A DNA stretch of 64,000 bases from Caloramator quimbayensis (GTDB taxonomy: Bacteria > Bacillota > Clostridia > Clostridiales > Caloramatoraceae), in contig NZ_FUYH01000009.1 in the NCBI RefSeq assembly GCF_900167605.1, positions 1 through 64,000 on the forward strand, given 5' to 3'. The notes below the pieces were generated by a model. That model saw nothing but the letters and a program-made list of their open reading frames with translations. It searched no databases and had not been told where the DNA came from. The position numbers and the translations under genes were made by a program. Below are positions 1 to 8,976 of the stretch, piece by piece (position 1 is the stretch's first letter; each line of letters starts with the position of its first letter).

Positions 1-230
1 TTCCAATTGACATTGAAGGGGCTAAACTATTATACCAGGTTATAGCAGGATGCTATGAGAAAAAAAGCATAATATTAACTACAAACCTTGAATTCAGTAA
101 ATGGAACAGTATTTTTTTCGATGAAAAGCTAACAAACGCTATACTTGATAGGATGGTCCATCACAGTCATTTACTAATATTTGACGGCCCCAGCTGGAGG
201 CTCCAAAATTCATTAATGAAATACAATTAA
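1..230 (+). CDS. istB: IstB-like helper ATPase of an IS21-family element, 3' part only
   Basis: An open frame enters from the window edge (first full codon at 3) and stops with TAA at 228-230, giving 75 residues. The residues (PIDIEGAKLLYQVI, ILTTNLEFSKW, LDRMVHHSHLLIF) match the C-terminal end of IstB, the AAA+ helper of IS21-family transposition, including the TTN sensor strand and the conserved arginine after LLD-type helix. The Walker motifs and istA lie outside the window. The element runs up to an acyltransferase gene that is broken just beyond it, so it probably inserted there. Family assignment is firm; whether the element is intact cannot be seen. Confidence 0.85.
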   Translation, partial: PIDIEGAKLLYQVIAGCYEKKSIILTTNLEFSKWNSIFFDEKLTNAILDRMVHHSHLLIFDGPSWRLQNSLMKYN

Positions 231-300
231 TTTACAATTATGGTAATGCGGATGTTGCAAAGATTTTTTTCAAAAGTTTGTATTTAATTATTGCAAAACA
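231..300. mobile_element. Probable right end of the IS21-family element
   Basis: The gap between the istB stop and the acyltransferase remnant should contain the terminal inverted repeat. IS21-family ends usually finish in CA, and a candidate is the TTATTGCA near 288-296, right where the acyltransferase frame is lost. Only one end is in the window, so the repeat and target duplication cannot be confirmed. Confidence 0.35.
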
Positions 301-824
301 CATCGCCAAACAACGCAATTATATAAAGTATTAAAGATAATAAAAACGTTATCTTAAATGAAGTTATTTTAATACAATAATATGAAGTAATTATGCTAAT
401 AATTAAAGCTATAAGAAACCATAAATGATAATATGTACCCGACAAAAATAAACTTCTCATGAAAATTAAAATTTTATTAATATTAATTCCATATTTTATC
501 CATTCTTTTAAAATAAACATAAAATAAACACTTGACCAACATATATATATATATAATATTATAGATATATTTTTTCAGCCTTTTAAGATTATAATTTTTA
601 TTAACTTGTAACGGATACTTTAATTTTGAAAAAAATAAATATCCTGCAGCTGAAAAATAAAAAGGTACAGCTATCCTTGCAATAATTTGAGTAATTATAA
701 AATCATAATACTTATTATAATCGGCCAATGGTTTTGTATGTATACTTATTACTAAAATTGAAGCTACAAATTTCATAACATCGAAAGCATAATAATTTTC
801 TTTTTTCCTTATTGACACTTCCAT
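284..824 (-). pseudogene. Broken acyltransferase 3 family membrane protein (polysaccharide O-acetyltransferase type)
   Basis: The gene starts at ATG 824 with a good ribosome binding site (AGGTGGG). The first frame (to about 483) gives FDVMKFVASILVISIHT and a multi-helix membrane protein typical of the Acyl_transf_3 family, whose early helix carries the catalytic His. The continuation, with YHLWFLIALI, is in another frame (284-520), so there is a frameshift near 490-520. The protein then ends abruptly after about 190 residues; family members are about 330-350. The lost 3' end coincides with the IS21 end. In polysaccharide loci such proteins O-acetylate the repeat unit, so the chain here is probably no longer decorated by this enzyme. 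Confidence 0.75.
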
Positions 825-847
825 TATAATCCCACCTAATTTTACTA

Positions 848-970
848 TTAAATTATTCCTTCTTCCTTCCATTTATCAACATTTGTCTTTATCACCTTTG
901 CAGGTATTCCAGCTACAACACAATTATCAGGCACATCACTAATTACTACAGCATTAGCACGACTTCGCAT
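848..970 (-). pseudogene. C-terminal stub of a hexapeptide-repeat acetyltransferase
   Basis: Reading the minus strand to the TAA at 848-850 gives ANAVVISDVPDNCVVAGIPA followed by KVIKTNVDKW. This is the last left-handed beta-helix coil and C-terminal tail typical of CysE/maltose-acetyltransferase-like enzymes. Upstream of it the residues no longer fit the repeat and no start is visible, so only a tail remains. It probably belonged to the polysaccharide cluster, where such enzymes acetylate sugars or supply serine-type acetylation. Confidence 0.6.
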
Positions 971-1307
971 CAATAATTCTATATTTATTCTCCGATTTTC
1001 TTTCCTATTTCATATAAACTATCATTACCTTTTCTTTTCTCTAATGTATTTATGAAATTTACAGAAAACTTAAAAATATTAAAGAAATAATTATAATATA
1101 AGAATATATCATTAATTATATTCTATTTTCAGCTATTATTTTTAACAATAATTTTAGGGCAGTTCTCAAGATCTCACTATTTGATATCAGCTTTTTACAC
1201 TTATCTTAATATTTATCTATACTTATTTCAGATTTAATCATGCAAGAGTTTAACAACTTAATAATAAACTAATTAAGCTTAAATCAAAATTTAAAATAAA
1301 TTTTGAT
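971..1307. other. Gene-free AT-rich stretch
   Basis: No supportable coding frame is seen. A degenerate copy of the dispersed GGGACAGTTC repeat (GGGCAGTTCTCAAG) lies at 1157-1170. The rest is AT-rich debris between the acetyltransferase stub and the zinc-ribbon gene, consistent with decay of the distal part of the polysaccharide locus. Confidence 0.5.
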
Positions 1308-1457
1308 TTACTTAGTTGCTCTAATTAATTTATATTCAGAATTGCTACATTTTCTACAAGGTGGAAAAGGCTCCCCCTTAACACAAGTTACCTCATTACC
1401 ACATTTTGTACATTTATAAATTCCTGATTGTTCTACAGTTTGTCCACTTTTTGGCAT
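1308..1457 (-). CDS. Small zinc-ribbon protein, 49 residues
   Basis: A 49-residue gene runs from ATG 1457 to TAA 1308, with a G-rich ribosome binding site (GGGGGG) just upstream. It begins MPKSGQTVEQSGIYKC and carries two CxxC knuckles (Cys16/Cys19 and Cys34/Cys37, the second inside FPPCRKC), the arrangement of a single structural zinc ribbon. An extra Cys25 lies between them. It has no signal peptide or membrane segment. Similar short proteins (YjzC-like) occur in Firmicutes but I know no established function. It follows wzx in the same direction, with 60 bp between them, and may simply be cotranscribed. Confidence 0.75.
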   Translation of the reverse strand: MPKSGQTVEQSGIYKCTKCGNEVTCVKGEPFPPCRKCSNSEYKLIRATK

Positions 1458-1517
1458 GTTATCCCCCCCGATATTTAAAAAATCAAAATCTTGATGCTTA
1501 AATCTGAAATAAAAATT

Positions 1518-2966
1518 CTATAATTTCTCAACTCCAACAATTTTACATTTATCTTTTATCATTTTAATAAGATATATATGCATATCTGATTTCAATATAA
1601 ATAACATTGTAAAATAACATAAAACCCCAATTATTATTTGTAATAATGTTGTTAATATATTAATTCCATTATAAACACCAATTAGTCTTACAAAAATGTA
1701 CATAATCAAACTTGATAAAAAATATTTCCAAAAATCTTTCATGAAATAAAATAAATCTATATCTTTTCTTATAAATATAATTTCAGTTCCTGTAACAACA
1801 AATTCCGCAATTACTGTTGCAAATGCTGCTCCTATTGAAGCATATTTTGGTATCAAAAAAGAATTTAAAATAAAATTGGTAATTGCACCTAATGTTACAC
1901 TTATAGTATATTGATTAATCCTTCCTATCGGTATAAGATATTGACCAGCTAAAACATTGCTCCAAGCAATAGCAATAATTATTGGACTTATAATTATAAT
2001 AACATTAGCTGTTTTTAGAAATTCAAAACCAAAAAACCATGGACAGAATTCTTTTGAAATTCCCATGAGTCCAAACATAATTGGAATAGACAAATAACAT
2101 TCAAAATCAAAAGATTTCTTTAAATATTGCTTTATTTTTTCAAAATCACCACTGGCATATATATTTGTAATTTTAGGCATCATAACTGCTCCAACTGATG
2201 TAACTAATGTTAATGCCATTTTTACAATTTTATCAGCATTTTCATAAAATCCTACTTCACATTTATTTGTTAATAATCCTATCATTGTTTTATCTAAAAC
2301 TACATATACTTGTATAGCAATCTGTGGTAAAAAATATTTTAATGAAGGTATAATATGTTTTTTAATATCAAAAAAAGTTATCTTCTCTTTATTAATAATT
2401 TTAAATGCATATTTCCATAATAACAATTGTCCAACTATACCTGATAAACTATTAATAAAAACATATTTCCATAAATCTTGTTTAATTTTTATTAAAATAA
2501 ATATAAGGATTATACTAATTACTTTAACAATAAAATTTCTCGTTACATTCCTTTTAAAATCTTCAATACCTATAAATAACCATGAAATATCTATCGCAGC
2601 ATTTAATATGTTTATTGATTGGATTAAAAATATATTTTTATTTTCAATATCAAATATAAAAATAAAAGCAATAAAAATTAAATATGAAATTAAAGTAGTA
2701 AATAATTTTAAATAAAAAATACTCCAAAATGTAGTACTTAATTTTTTTTTATCATCTCTATAAAATGCAATTATCCTTGTTGCATATAAAGATATCCCTA
2801 TAGTACCAAATAAGATAAAATATTGAATAATTGAATTTGTATAAGCATTAATTCCTATACCTTCTGCACCAAGAATACGTGATATATAAGGAACAGTAAT
2901 TATAGGTAAAATAATTATAATAATTTGATATGAAACATTATATAAATAATTTTTTGCAGTACTCAT
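1518..2966 (-). CDS. wzx: Wzx-type polysaccharide flippase
   Basis: This 482-residue protein is almost wholly hydrophobic, with about 14 predicted membrane helices, and opens with the ISRILGAEGIGINAYTNSI motif region typical of the PST/MOP flippase superfamily (RfbX/Wzx). It should move the lipid-linked repeat unit across the membrane to the site of polymerisation. The start at 2966 has a clear site (GGGAG). It is 16 bp from wzy, and both lie at the distal end of the cluster, as is common in Wzx/Wzy loci. Codon use is very A/T-rich, more so than the promoter-proximal genes of the locus. The function class is secure; the transported sugar is unknown. Confidence 0.9.
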   Translation of the reverse strand: MSTAKNYLYNVSYQIIIIILPIITVPYISRILGAEGIGINAYTNSIIQYFILFGTIGISLYATRIIAFYRDDKKKLSTTFWSIFYLKLFTTLISYLIFIAFIFIFDIENKNIFLIQSINILNAAIDISWLFIGIEDFKRNVTRNFIVKVISIILIFILIKIKQDLWKYVFINSLSGIVGQLLLWKYAFKIINKEKITFFDIKKHIIPSLKYFLPQIAIQVYVVLDKTMIGLLTNKCEVGFYENADKIVKMALTLVTSVGAVMMPKITNIYASGDFEKIKQYLKKSFDFECYLSIPIMFGLMGISKEFCPWFFGFEFLKTANVIIIISPIIIAIAWSNVLAGQYLIPIGRINQYTISVTLGAITNFILNSFLIPKYASIGAAFATVIAEFVVTGTEIIFIRKDIDLFYFMKDFWKYFLSSLIMYIFVRLIGVYNGINILTTLLQIIIGVLCYFTMLFILKSDMHIYLIKMIKDKCKIVGVEKL

Positions 2967-2982
2967 ATTATTCTCCCATTTA

Positions 2983-4152
2983 TTAATATAAAACTATGAA
3001 ATTATAAAAAATAATTTGTAGAATAAAAATTATAGAATATGGGGCTAATAATTTGCTCTCCATAAAATTAAAACTCCATAACAATAAAAAGAAGGTACTC
3101 GCTAATACTAAATCAATACTGTATTTCTTCTTTATATAATTTTTTACTATATAAAAAATTATTATAGAATAAGATATAAATCCAACTAAACCTAAATTTA
3201 AAAAGATATCTAAATAACCATTATGAGCACTTGTTATTTGAGCATTCATTGTTGAACGAACATAGTAAGATGAATAATTATTATCTCCCCAAAAAGCATT
3301 TAATCCATAACCTAATAAAAATCTATTTCTTATAGCTTCGAATGAATATTTCCAAATATATGTCCTCCCTGTAAAGGTAATATCTCTTTGTAATTTTTCC
3401 ACTATTATTTTACTAATAAAATCACTTTGTAAAAATAATATACTAAAATTAAGAAATAATACTAAACAAAAACATACTAAGAAAACTCTATTTGATTTAT
3501 ATATTTTTTGAATATAAAACAAAAAAATAATTAGAAAAAATAAAGAAAGCGAAGTTGCACTTTTTGATAAAATTAATAAATAAAAATTTATAAATAAAAT
3601 AATTATAGCAAATATTTTATTTATTCTTTTTAATTCATTTAATTTATATAAACAAAATAAAGATGTAATATTGGAATAAAAACCCAATGTATTTCTATGC
3701 CCAAAAATTCCTCTGTAAGCAACAGTATATCTTGTTTCGTCTAATTGTATTGAATATTGGGGATAAAATTGTATAAATAATAAATTTATTATTGAGATCA
3801 ACGAAAATGTTATCCAGAAATTATTTATTATTTCATTTTTATCGTTAAATTTAACTAAATAAATAGAAATTATAAAATACATAATTAAAAAAATATCTGC
3901 TCTAAGTGTCATATTTCTATCTATTGACCATATTTCTGAAAATAGACAAATTATTATTAATAAAAATAAAGGTATGTTTTGTTTTAATAATCCTTTATTT
4001 ATTTTTCTTAGTAATATAATTAAGAAGAAAAATGACATAACAAACAATAAATAATTTTGATAAGGAATTTTAATTATATTTTCCTGTCTTTCAATTGTTA
4101 TAATACAAACAAAAAAAATAAAAATAAATTTTAAAAATTTTTTTATGTGCAT
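2983..4152 (-). CDS. wzy: Wzy-type O-antigen/capsule polymerase
   Basis: The 389-residue product is a polytopic membrane protein with roughly 11-12 hydrophobic segments. A large loop in the second half contains GRTYIWKYSFEAI and LLGYGLNAFWG, the signature region of O-antigen ligase/polymerase (Wzy_C) proteins, and a conserved histidine follows in SAHNGYLDIFLNLG. It should link flipped repeat units into the chain at the outer face of the membrane. The start at 4152 is preceded by AAGGAG. Adjacent to wzx, it completes a Wzy-dependent pathway with the CpsC/CpsD pair upstream. Sequence in this family diverges strongly, so the assignment rests on topology, motif and context. Confidence 0.88.
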   Translation of the reverse strand: MHIKKFLKFIFIFFVCIITIERQENIIKIPYQNYLLFVMSFFFLIILLRKINKGLLKQNIPLFLLIIICLFSEIWSIDRNMTLRADIFLIMYFIISIYLVKFNDKNEIINNFWITFSLISIINLLFIQFYPQYSIQLDETRYTVAYRGIFGHRNTLGFYSNITSLFCLYKLNELKRINKIFAIIILFINFYLLILSKSATSLSLFFLIIFLFYIQKIYKSNRVFLVCFCLVLFLNFSILFLQSDFISKIIVEKLQRDITFTGRTYIWKYSFEAIRNRFLLGYGLNAFWGDNNYSSYYVRSTMNAQITSAHNGYLDIFLNLGLVGFISYSIIIFYIVKNYIKKKYSIDLVLASTFFLLLWSFNFMESKLLAPYSIIFILQIIFYNFIVLY

Positions 4153-4168
4153 TTTTAATAACTCCTTA

Positions 4169-5116
4169 TTAAAAATAAATAATTTTAAAATAATATTTTA
4201 CTTTTTTTAAAACTCTATGTAACTTAGGAAATTTAATTTTTATATATAGCTTTATAAATTTTTTTACGAACAGTTTAGTTTTTTTGCATTCACTTAATAA
4301 TTTTAAGCTTTCAGTTTTATCATTTAAAACATCAAAAGAATATTCAGCATAATTTAATTTTTCTTTATAAATGTATTCTTTAAAATAAAATAATCTTTTA
4401 CCTTTAATATTATATAATTTTAGAAAACTATCGGATTCTTTTATAAATGGAAATTCTCTTTTGATTTTCTGATCTCCTATACTACAACCTGTATTACGAT
4501 AATATTTAACACAAACTTTATTGCTAAATGCAATTTTATATTTTAATGCAATTTGATACCAAACATATTGATCTTCTCCATATTTAACACCTTCGGGAAA
4601 TCCTCCAATATCATATAAAATATTTTTATACATTAGTACAGATGAACTAGTCACAATCATATTTTTAAAAGAACACTTAAATAAATCAATATATCCTTCC
4701 CACTCTTTATTAGGTATACCATTAAAAGGATTTATAATTATGTTATTCTTTTCTACTCTCATATATCCTGTAGCAAATAACTTTGCATCTGAATATTTAT
4801 ATTTCAAATTCAAAACAGTTTCTAAGAAATCTGATTGCCATTCATCATCCGCATCCAAAAAAGCAATTAAATTATATTTTGAATTTAATACGCCATTATT
4901 TCTTGCAACTGAAACACCTGAATTTTGTTGATTAATAATTCTAATTCTATTATCGCTTATTTTATTAATTATTTTTATACTATCATCTGTAGAACCATCA
5001 TTAACTATTATTAATTCGAAGTTTCTATAAGTTTGATTTAAAACAGAATTGACACTTCTTAAAATATATTTTTCTTTATTATATAATGGAATTATTACAG
5101 AAATAAAATCTTTCAT
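4169..5116 (-). CDS. Family 2 glycosyltransferase
   Basis: A GT-A fold enzyme of 315 residues. The N-terminal part shows SVIIPLYNKEKYILRSVNSV and VNDGSTDDS (nucleotide binding), then FLDADDEWQ with the metal-binding DxD. It should add one sugar of the capsular repeat unit on the cytoplasmic face. ATG 5116 is preferred over the upstream GTG 5125 because AGGGTG lies 6 nt ahead of it. The start is 5 nt past the stop of the preceding glycosyltransferase, so the pair is translationally tight. The donor and acceptor cannot be read from sequence. Confidence 0.9.
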   Translation of the reverse strand: MKDFISVIIPLYNKEKYILRSVNSVLNQTYRNFELIIVNDGSTDDSIKIINKISDNRIRIINQQNSGVSVARNNGVLNSKYNLIAFLDADDEWQSDFLETVLNLKYKYSDAKLFATGYMRVEKNNIIINPFNGIPNKEWEGYIDLFKCSFKNMIVTSSSVLMYKNILYDIGGFPEGVKYGEDQYVWYQIALKYKIAFSNKVCVKYYRNTGCSIGDQKIKREFPFIKESDSFLKLYNIKGKRLFYFKEYIYKEKLNYAEYSFDVLNDKTESLKLLSECKKTKLFVKKFIKLYIKIKFPKLHRVLKKVKYYFKIIYF

Positions 5117-5121
5117 ATATT

Positions 5122-6297
5122 TCACCCTATAATTTGCTTATACATATTTATAATTTCTTTAGATATAATTTCAAAATCAAATCTATCCTTTACATAATTT
5201 CTAATATAAATCCTATCATATAAATGATAGTTATTGTAAATATCAATTAGGGCTTTTGTTAATTCATTAACATTATTTTTTTGAATTAAAATTCCCACTT
5301 TTGAATTAATAAAATCTTCAGGACCCCCACAAATAGTTGATATAACAGGTAATCCACATGACATTGCTTCTATTAAAGATACTCCAAATGTTTCTTCACG
5401 ACTTGCACAAACATAAACGTCTGAATTTAATAATTCATCTTTTATATAATTTCTATCTTTATTACCTAAAAACAATACTCTATCTTGTAAATTTAATTTT
5501 TTTACCATTTCCTCTAAATATTTTCTTTCATCGCCATCACCTATTAATTTTAAACGTACACTTTTATTATTGTTAAAAGCTTTATAAAAAGCATTAATTA
5601 AAACATCTATTCCTTTTTTATAAGTTAAAAATGAAACATTTATAAATGTAAAATATTTTGAATTTATTTTATTTCCTTTTATGCAAAAAAAATTAGTATC
5701 TATTGTATTAGGAATAACATTAAATTTTAACTCAAAATAATTTTCCAAAAAATTTGCAAAAGGTACACTTACTGCTGCATTATATCTTGATTTTTCAAAA
5801 GCTTTTTTTGCTAACTTTTTTTCTTTTTCATTAATTATTCCTCTTTGAAATCCTGTAAAATGTTCGGTTATTATATATGGAATATTATATTTTTTATAAA
5901 TTTTATACGCAATATATCCAGCCCAAATAGAACTCTGAGCATGTATTAAATCTGGAACTCCATTTTCATCAATATATTTTTTTAATAATTTAATATATGT
6001 ATGTTCTAAATAACATAGTTTTAATTTTTTAGTTTTTGGGTATATATTCCATCCATGGTATCTATATACTAAAATATTTTCTTCCTTTTCTTTACTTATT
6101 TGAAAATGATTTTTTATCAAAGAAGAAAAGTTAAAATTTTTTAAACTTCTATCTGCTTCAGAAAATAATATTGAAATATTAATATTTTGTTTATGTAATG
6201 CAATAGCTTGATCTAAAAAAAAACTTCCTTTTGTTTTATCTTCTTCCTTTAAAAACCAAGATGGTATCATTATTACATGCAAATTTTCTTTTGGCAT
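5122..6297 (-). CDS. Family 4 (GT-B) glycosyltransferase
   Basis: A 391-residue retaining GT-B enzyme. The C-terminal domain has NVSFLTYKKGIDVL, LIGDGDE and the EX7E motif in EETFGVSLIEAMSCGLPVI (Glu302 and Glu310), which binds the nucleotide-sugar donor. The N-terminal domain is the acceptor side (MIPSWF, IITEHF). ATG 6297 follows GAAGGGAG; an upstream in-frame TTG at 6333 lacks a site. It begins 41 bp after the truncated heparinase gene, at the point where base composition becomes markedly more AT-rich. It likely builds the repeat unit; the specific sugar is unknown. Confidence 0.9.
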   Translation of the reverse strand: MPKENLHVIMIPSWFLKEEDKTKGSFFLDQAIALHKQNINISILFSEADRSLKNFNFSSLIKNHFQISKEKEENILVYRYHGWNIYPKTKKLKLCYLEHTYIKLLKKYIDENGVPDLIHAQSSIWAGYIAYKIYKKYNIPYIITEHFTGFQRGIINEKEKKLAKKAFEKSRYNAAVSVPFANFLENYFELKFNVIPNTIDTNFFCIKGNKINSKYFTFINVSFLTYKKGIDVLINAFYKAFNNNKSVRLKLIGDGDERKYLEEMVKKLNLQDRVLFLGNKDRNYIKDELLNSDVYVCASREETFGVSLIEAMSCGLPVISTICGGPEDFINSKVGILIQKNNVNELTKALIDIYNNYHLYDRIYIRNYVKDRFDFEIISKEIINMYKQIIG

Positions 6298-6337
6298 TTT
6301 AAATTTGCTCCCTTCAATATAAAAAATACCCAAAATT

Positions 6338-6886
6338 TCAACTTAAAATCCAATCTTCGATTTCATCTTTAAATTCTAATGCATATTTTTCATCAAAGGT
6401 TATAAGATATGCCTTGCCAAGTGTAAATAAATGCTGAAACCTTGACAACTCCCAGGGAACCTTAACATCTGCATTGTTGTTTAAATCAACTATTTTTATA
6501 TCTTTGTAGAACTTATTTTCCCATCTAAAACCTGTCTTAAAATCTTCATTCCACGGAAGCTTTTCTCCTAAATATTTCTCTCCTGAGCCTAAAAGATTGA
6601 ATTTGTGCTCTAATATCAGATTAGCATCATTTATAATAGAATTTTCTAAACCAAGCTTTTTAATTTCCTCTATATACTTTTCTCTATTTTTTAAATCATA
6701 AAAAAAGCTGCACTTAGGATAAAAGGAATAAAAATTATCCGTTGGAATATCAATAGGATTTTTACATACTCTATATCTCCTATATGAAAAATATATTTTA
6801 TTTTTTATCTTTTTTAATGCTTTTTTTGTAAGCTTTTTTATTGGCTGATTTTTATATTTTAAAAGTTTATGTGTTATATTTGGCAT
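6338..6886 (-). pseudogene. Truncated heparinase II/III-type lyase, N-terminal domain only
   Basis: The 182-residue frame starts at ATG 6886 behind AGGAG. It contains the motifs of the alpha-helical N-terminal domain of heparinase II/III-like proteins (LPWNEDFKTGFRWENKFYKDI and VKVPWELSRFQHLFTLGKAY). It stops after EIEDWILS, precisely where family members go on with an NPY..G.NW motif and then a catalytic beta domain of about 300 residues. The lyase domain is therefore missing. Such genes occur in capsule loci that make uronic-acid polymers. The break lies at the border with an AT-rich glycosyltransferase/wzy/wzx module, so it may mark a recombination junction. Confidence 0.72.
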
Positions 6887-6902
6887 AAGAAACTCCTAAA
6901 TT

Positions 6903-7295
6903 CTAAACTTTTAACCTGAACATAGATAAATCATATTCACTTCCAAGGGATGATGATATGACATCTTGTCCATTATTATCAAATACCATTTCTTTAAGAA
7001 AATTACTTGATATAAATGCACCTTCTATATCTGTTATCTCCCCTGCTTTAATTCTTTTAGAAAGCTCATTTGCTATATATCTTGCTAAAGATTTATTTGT
7101 ATTAGATCCATCCCCACCTACAACATATCCCATTTTAGTAACATCATTAGGATAGAGTCTATTAAATTCTATGGCAATCTGGTAAGCACTTAAATAAGGT
7201 CTTTTAAAATGATGGAATGGGTTTGGAGAATAATTTACATTTGATAAGATATCTCTTATCCTGTTTTCAAAGTTATATACTTGCCAATTGGACAT
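6903..7295 (-). CDS. Unrecognised 130-residue protein in the polysaccharide locus
   Basis: I do not recognise this family. The protein is soluble and lacks a signal peptide. It reads like a compact alpha/beta domain: an aromatic-rich start (SNWQVYNFENRIRDIL), a tract FHHFKRPYLSAYQIAIEF, a glycine-rich loop MGYVVGGDGSNTNKSLARYI, and a charged helix ending in an acidic tail. ATG 7295 is chosen because AAAGGAGT lies 7 nt upstream; the in-frame TTG at 7313 has no site. It sits 16 bp upstream of the truncated heparinase gene, so the two were probably cotranscribed. A role in polymer synthesis or regulation is only inferred from position. Confidence 0.7.
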   Translation of the reverse strand: MSNWQVYNFENRIRDILSNVNYSPNPFHHFKRPYLSAYQIAIEFNRLYPNDVTKMGYVVGGDGSNTNKSLARYIANELSKRIKAGEITDIEGAFISSNFLKEMVFDNNGQDVISSSLGSEYDLSMFRLKV

Positions 7296-7382
7296 AGGAA
7301 GGACTCCTTTCAATAAAATATTAATAAATCTATCAAAAATTTTTGGATACTTATAATATTATATTCATTTTTATTATTTGAT

Positions 7383-8129
7383 TTAAATAATTTTTTTATT
7401 TTTTATTTCCAATAGGGTTATTTTTATAAAATCGAGGTAACGAATAAAATATCTCTTAAATAATCTTCTCGGTTCATTTAAAAACCTCCAAAACCATTCT
7501 AACTTCAGCTTTCTAACTAATACAGGGGCTCTTTTCACCTCATTGGAATAAATCTTAAAGGCTCCGCCAACAGCAACTGCTATAGATGAGCTTAGTTCTT
7601 TTTTATATCTATGAAGCCACAGTTCCTGTTTGGGGTGTCCCATTCCAACAAAGAGAATATCCGTTTTATTCTCCTTTATCTCATTTAAAATTCTCCTGTC
7701 CTCTTCTTCTTTAAAATATCCATTATGAAGTCCTATGTTTTTTATGCCTTTAAATTTTTTTGTTAGATTTTCCTTCATCAAATCAAGGGTTTCGTCTTCA
7801 GAGCCAAGACAGTATATATTTAATGAATGCTTGTTAGAAATCTCTAAAAGCCTGTCCATCAAATCAACTCCAGTAATTTGATAAACCCTCTCTCCCTTTA
7901 ACTTAGATACAAATTCAATAGGCCAGCCATCAGCAATTAAAAGACCTGCTTCCTTATAAGCTTCAAACACTTCTTTTCTTTTATATACTGATATTATGTG
8001 ATCAACGTTAGGAGTAAAGATACACAAACATTCAGTTTCATTATTTTGTTTAAGGAGATGTTCTTCTAAATTTTTCTTCAATTCATCTATATCTTTGTCG
8101 TAAAAATTCAAACCAAAAAGTTTCTTCAT
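7383..8129 (-). CDS. WecG/TagA/CpsF family (GT26) glycosyltransferase
   Basis: The 248-residue protein carries the family blocks in order: FTPNVDHIISV, LLIADGWPIEF, an LGSEDETLDLM strand, GMGHPKQELWLHRY and the basic membrane-contact tail EPRRLFKRYF. Members transfer ManNAc, ManNAcA or related sugars from UDP to undecaprenyl-linked acceptors. In this locus a UDP-sugar dehydrogenase lies upstream (11243), so a ManNAcA-type donor is a reasonable inference but not shown. The start at 8129 follows AGGGGAT. The length is normal. Confidence 0.92.
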   Translation of the reverse strand: MKKLFGLNFYDKDIDELKKNLEEHLLKQNNETECLCIFTPNVDHIISVYKRKEVFEAYKEAGLLIADGWPIEFVSKLKGERVYQITGVDLMDRLLEISNKHSLNIYCLGSEDETLDLMKENLTKKFKGIKNIGLHNGYFKEEEDRRILNEIKENKTDILFVGMGHPKQELWLHRYKKELSSSIAVAVGGAFKIYSNEVKRAPVLVRKLKLEWFWRFLNEPRRLFKRYFIRYLDFIKITLLEIKNKKII

Positions 8130-8134
8130 AATAT

Positions 8135-8947
8135 CTATCCCCTAATCTTTGTTAATATTACTCTTTTAAAGTGTCTGAGTTCAGCTGCTAAAAGAACTAT
8201 TAAAAGAAGAAAAAGGTTAATCTTTTTCTCATTGGTTTTGTTTTCTTTGTATAATCTTATAAAGTTGTCAAACTCATTTTCCCTGAGCTTAGCTAAATTT
8301 CCTGATAGTCCTCCTTCTCCGAACTCTCTTTTATATATATTAGTCAAGGGTTGGTGTAATTTTGCTCCCTTATATCTCCTTGCCACCTGAAGAAAAAAGA
8401 GATTGTCCTCTGCCTGATGCTTTCCCTCCAGAAAATAAAGTTTGTCCCTTTTAAAAACTTCACTTCTTACAACAGTTGTTGGTATGCAGAAGAAAACCTT
8501 AAAGAGCATCTTATAGAAATTAGATTTTTTTATAGGTTTTTTAAAGTTTTCTTTTATCCACATATCACCATCTTTGATGATGTTATAGTTTGTGCTGCTT
8601 ATCATAATGTCTTTGTTTTTGTCCATAAAACCTATCTGAAGAGCTAATTTATCCTTTTCCCAGCTGTCATCTGAGTCTAAAAAGGCAATGTACTCTCCTT
8701 CTGCTGCTTTTATTCCCCTATTTCTAGCCATTGAAGGACCTGAATTTTCTTGATATATATGTTTAAATTTTATTGTCTTATAATTTTTTATAAACTCATC
8801 AACTATTTTGTGGCTGTTGTCATTGGAACCGTCATCAACTAAAATTACTTCAAAATCCTTAAAACTTTGTTCAACAACTGACTGCAGAGCTCTTATGAGA
8901 GTTTTTTCTCTGTTAAAATAAGGGATAATAACACTTACCCTGCACAT
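8135..8947 (-). CDS. Family 2 glycosyltransferase
   Basis: A 270-residue GT-A enzyme with SVIIPYFNREKTLIRALQSV, VDDGSNDNS, ARNRGIKAAEGEYIAFLDSD (metal-binding DSD) and a histidine/acid region HQAEDNLFFLQVA, which corresponds to the ED catalytic base motif. The C-terminus has a hydrophobic stretch (INLFLLLIVLLAA) that could touch the membrane. The start follows AAAGGAGG. It ends 5 bp before the GT26 gene. It should contribute one linkage of the repeat unit; donor and acceptor are unknown. Confidence 0.9.
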   Translation of the reverse strand: MCRVSVIIPYFNREKTLIRALQSVVEQSFKDFEVILVDDGSNDNSHKIVDEFIKNYKTIKFKHIYQENSGPSMARNRGIKAAEGEYIAFLDSDDSWEKDKLALQIGFMDKNKDIMISSTNYNIIKDGDMWIKENFKKPIKKSNFYKMLFKVFFCIPTTVVRSEVFKRDKLYFLEGKHQAEDNLFFLQVARRYKGAKLHQPLTNIYKREFGEGGLSGNLAKLRENEFDNFIRLYKENKTNEKKINLFLLLIVLLAAELRHFKRVILTKIRG

Positions 8948-8976
8948 TCTAATCCTCCTTTAAAGGAAAATTTAAT

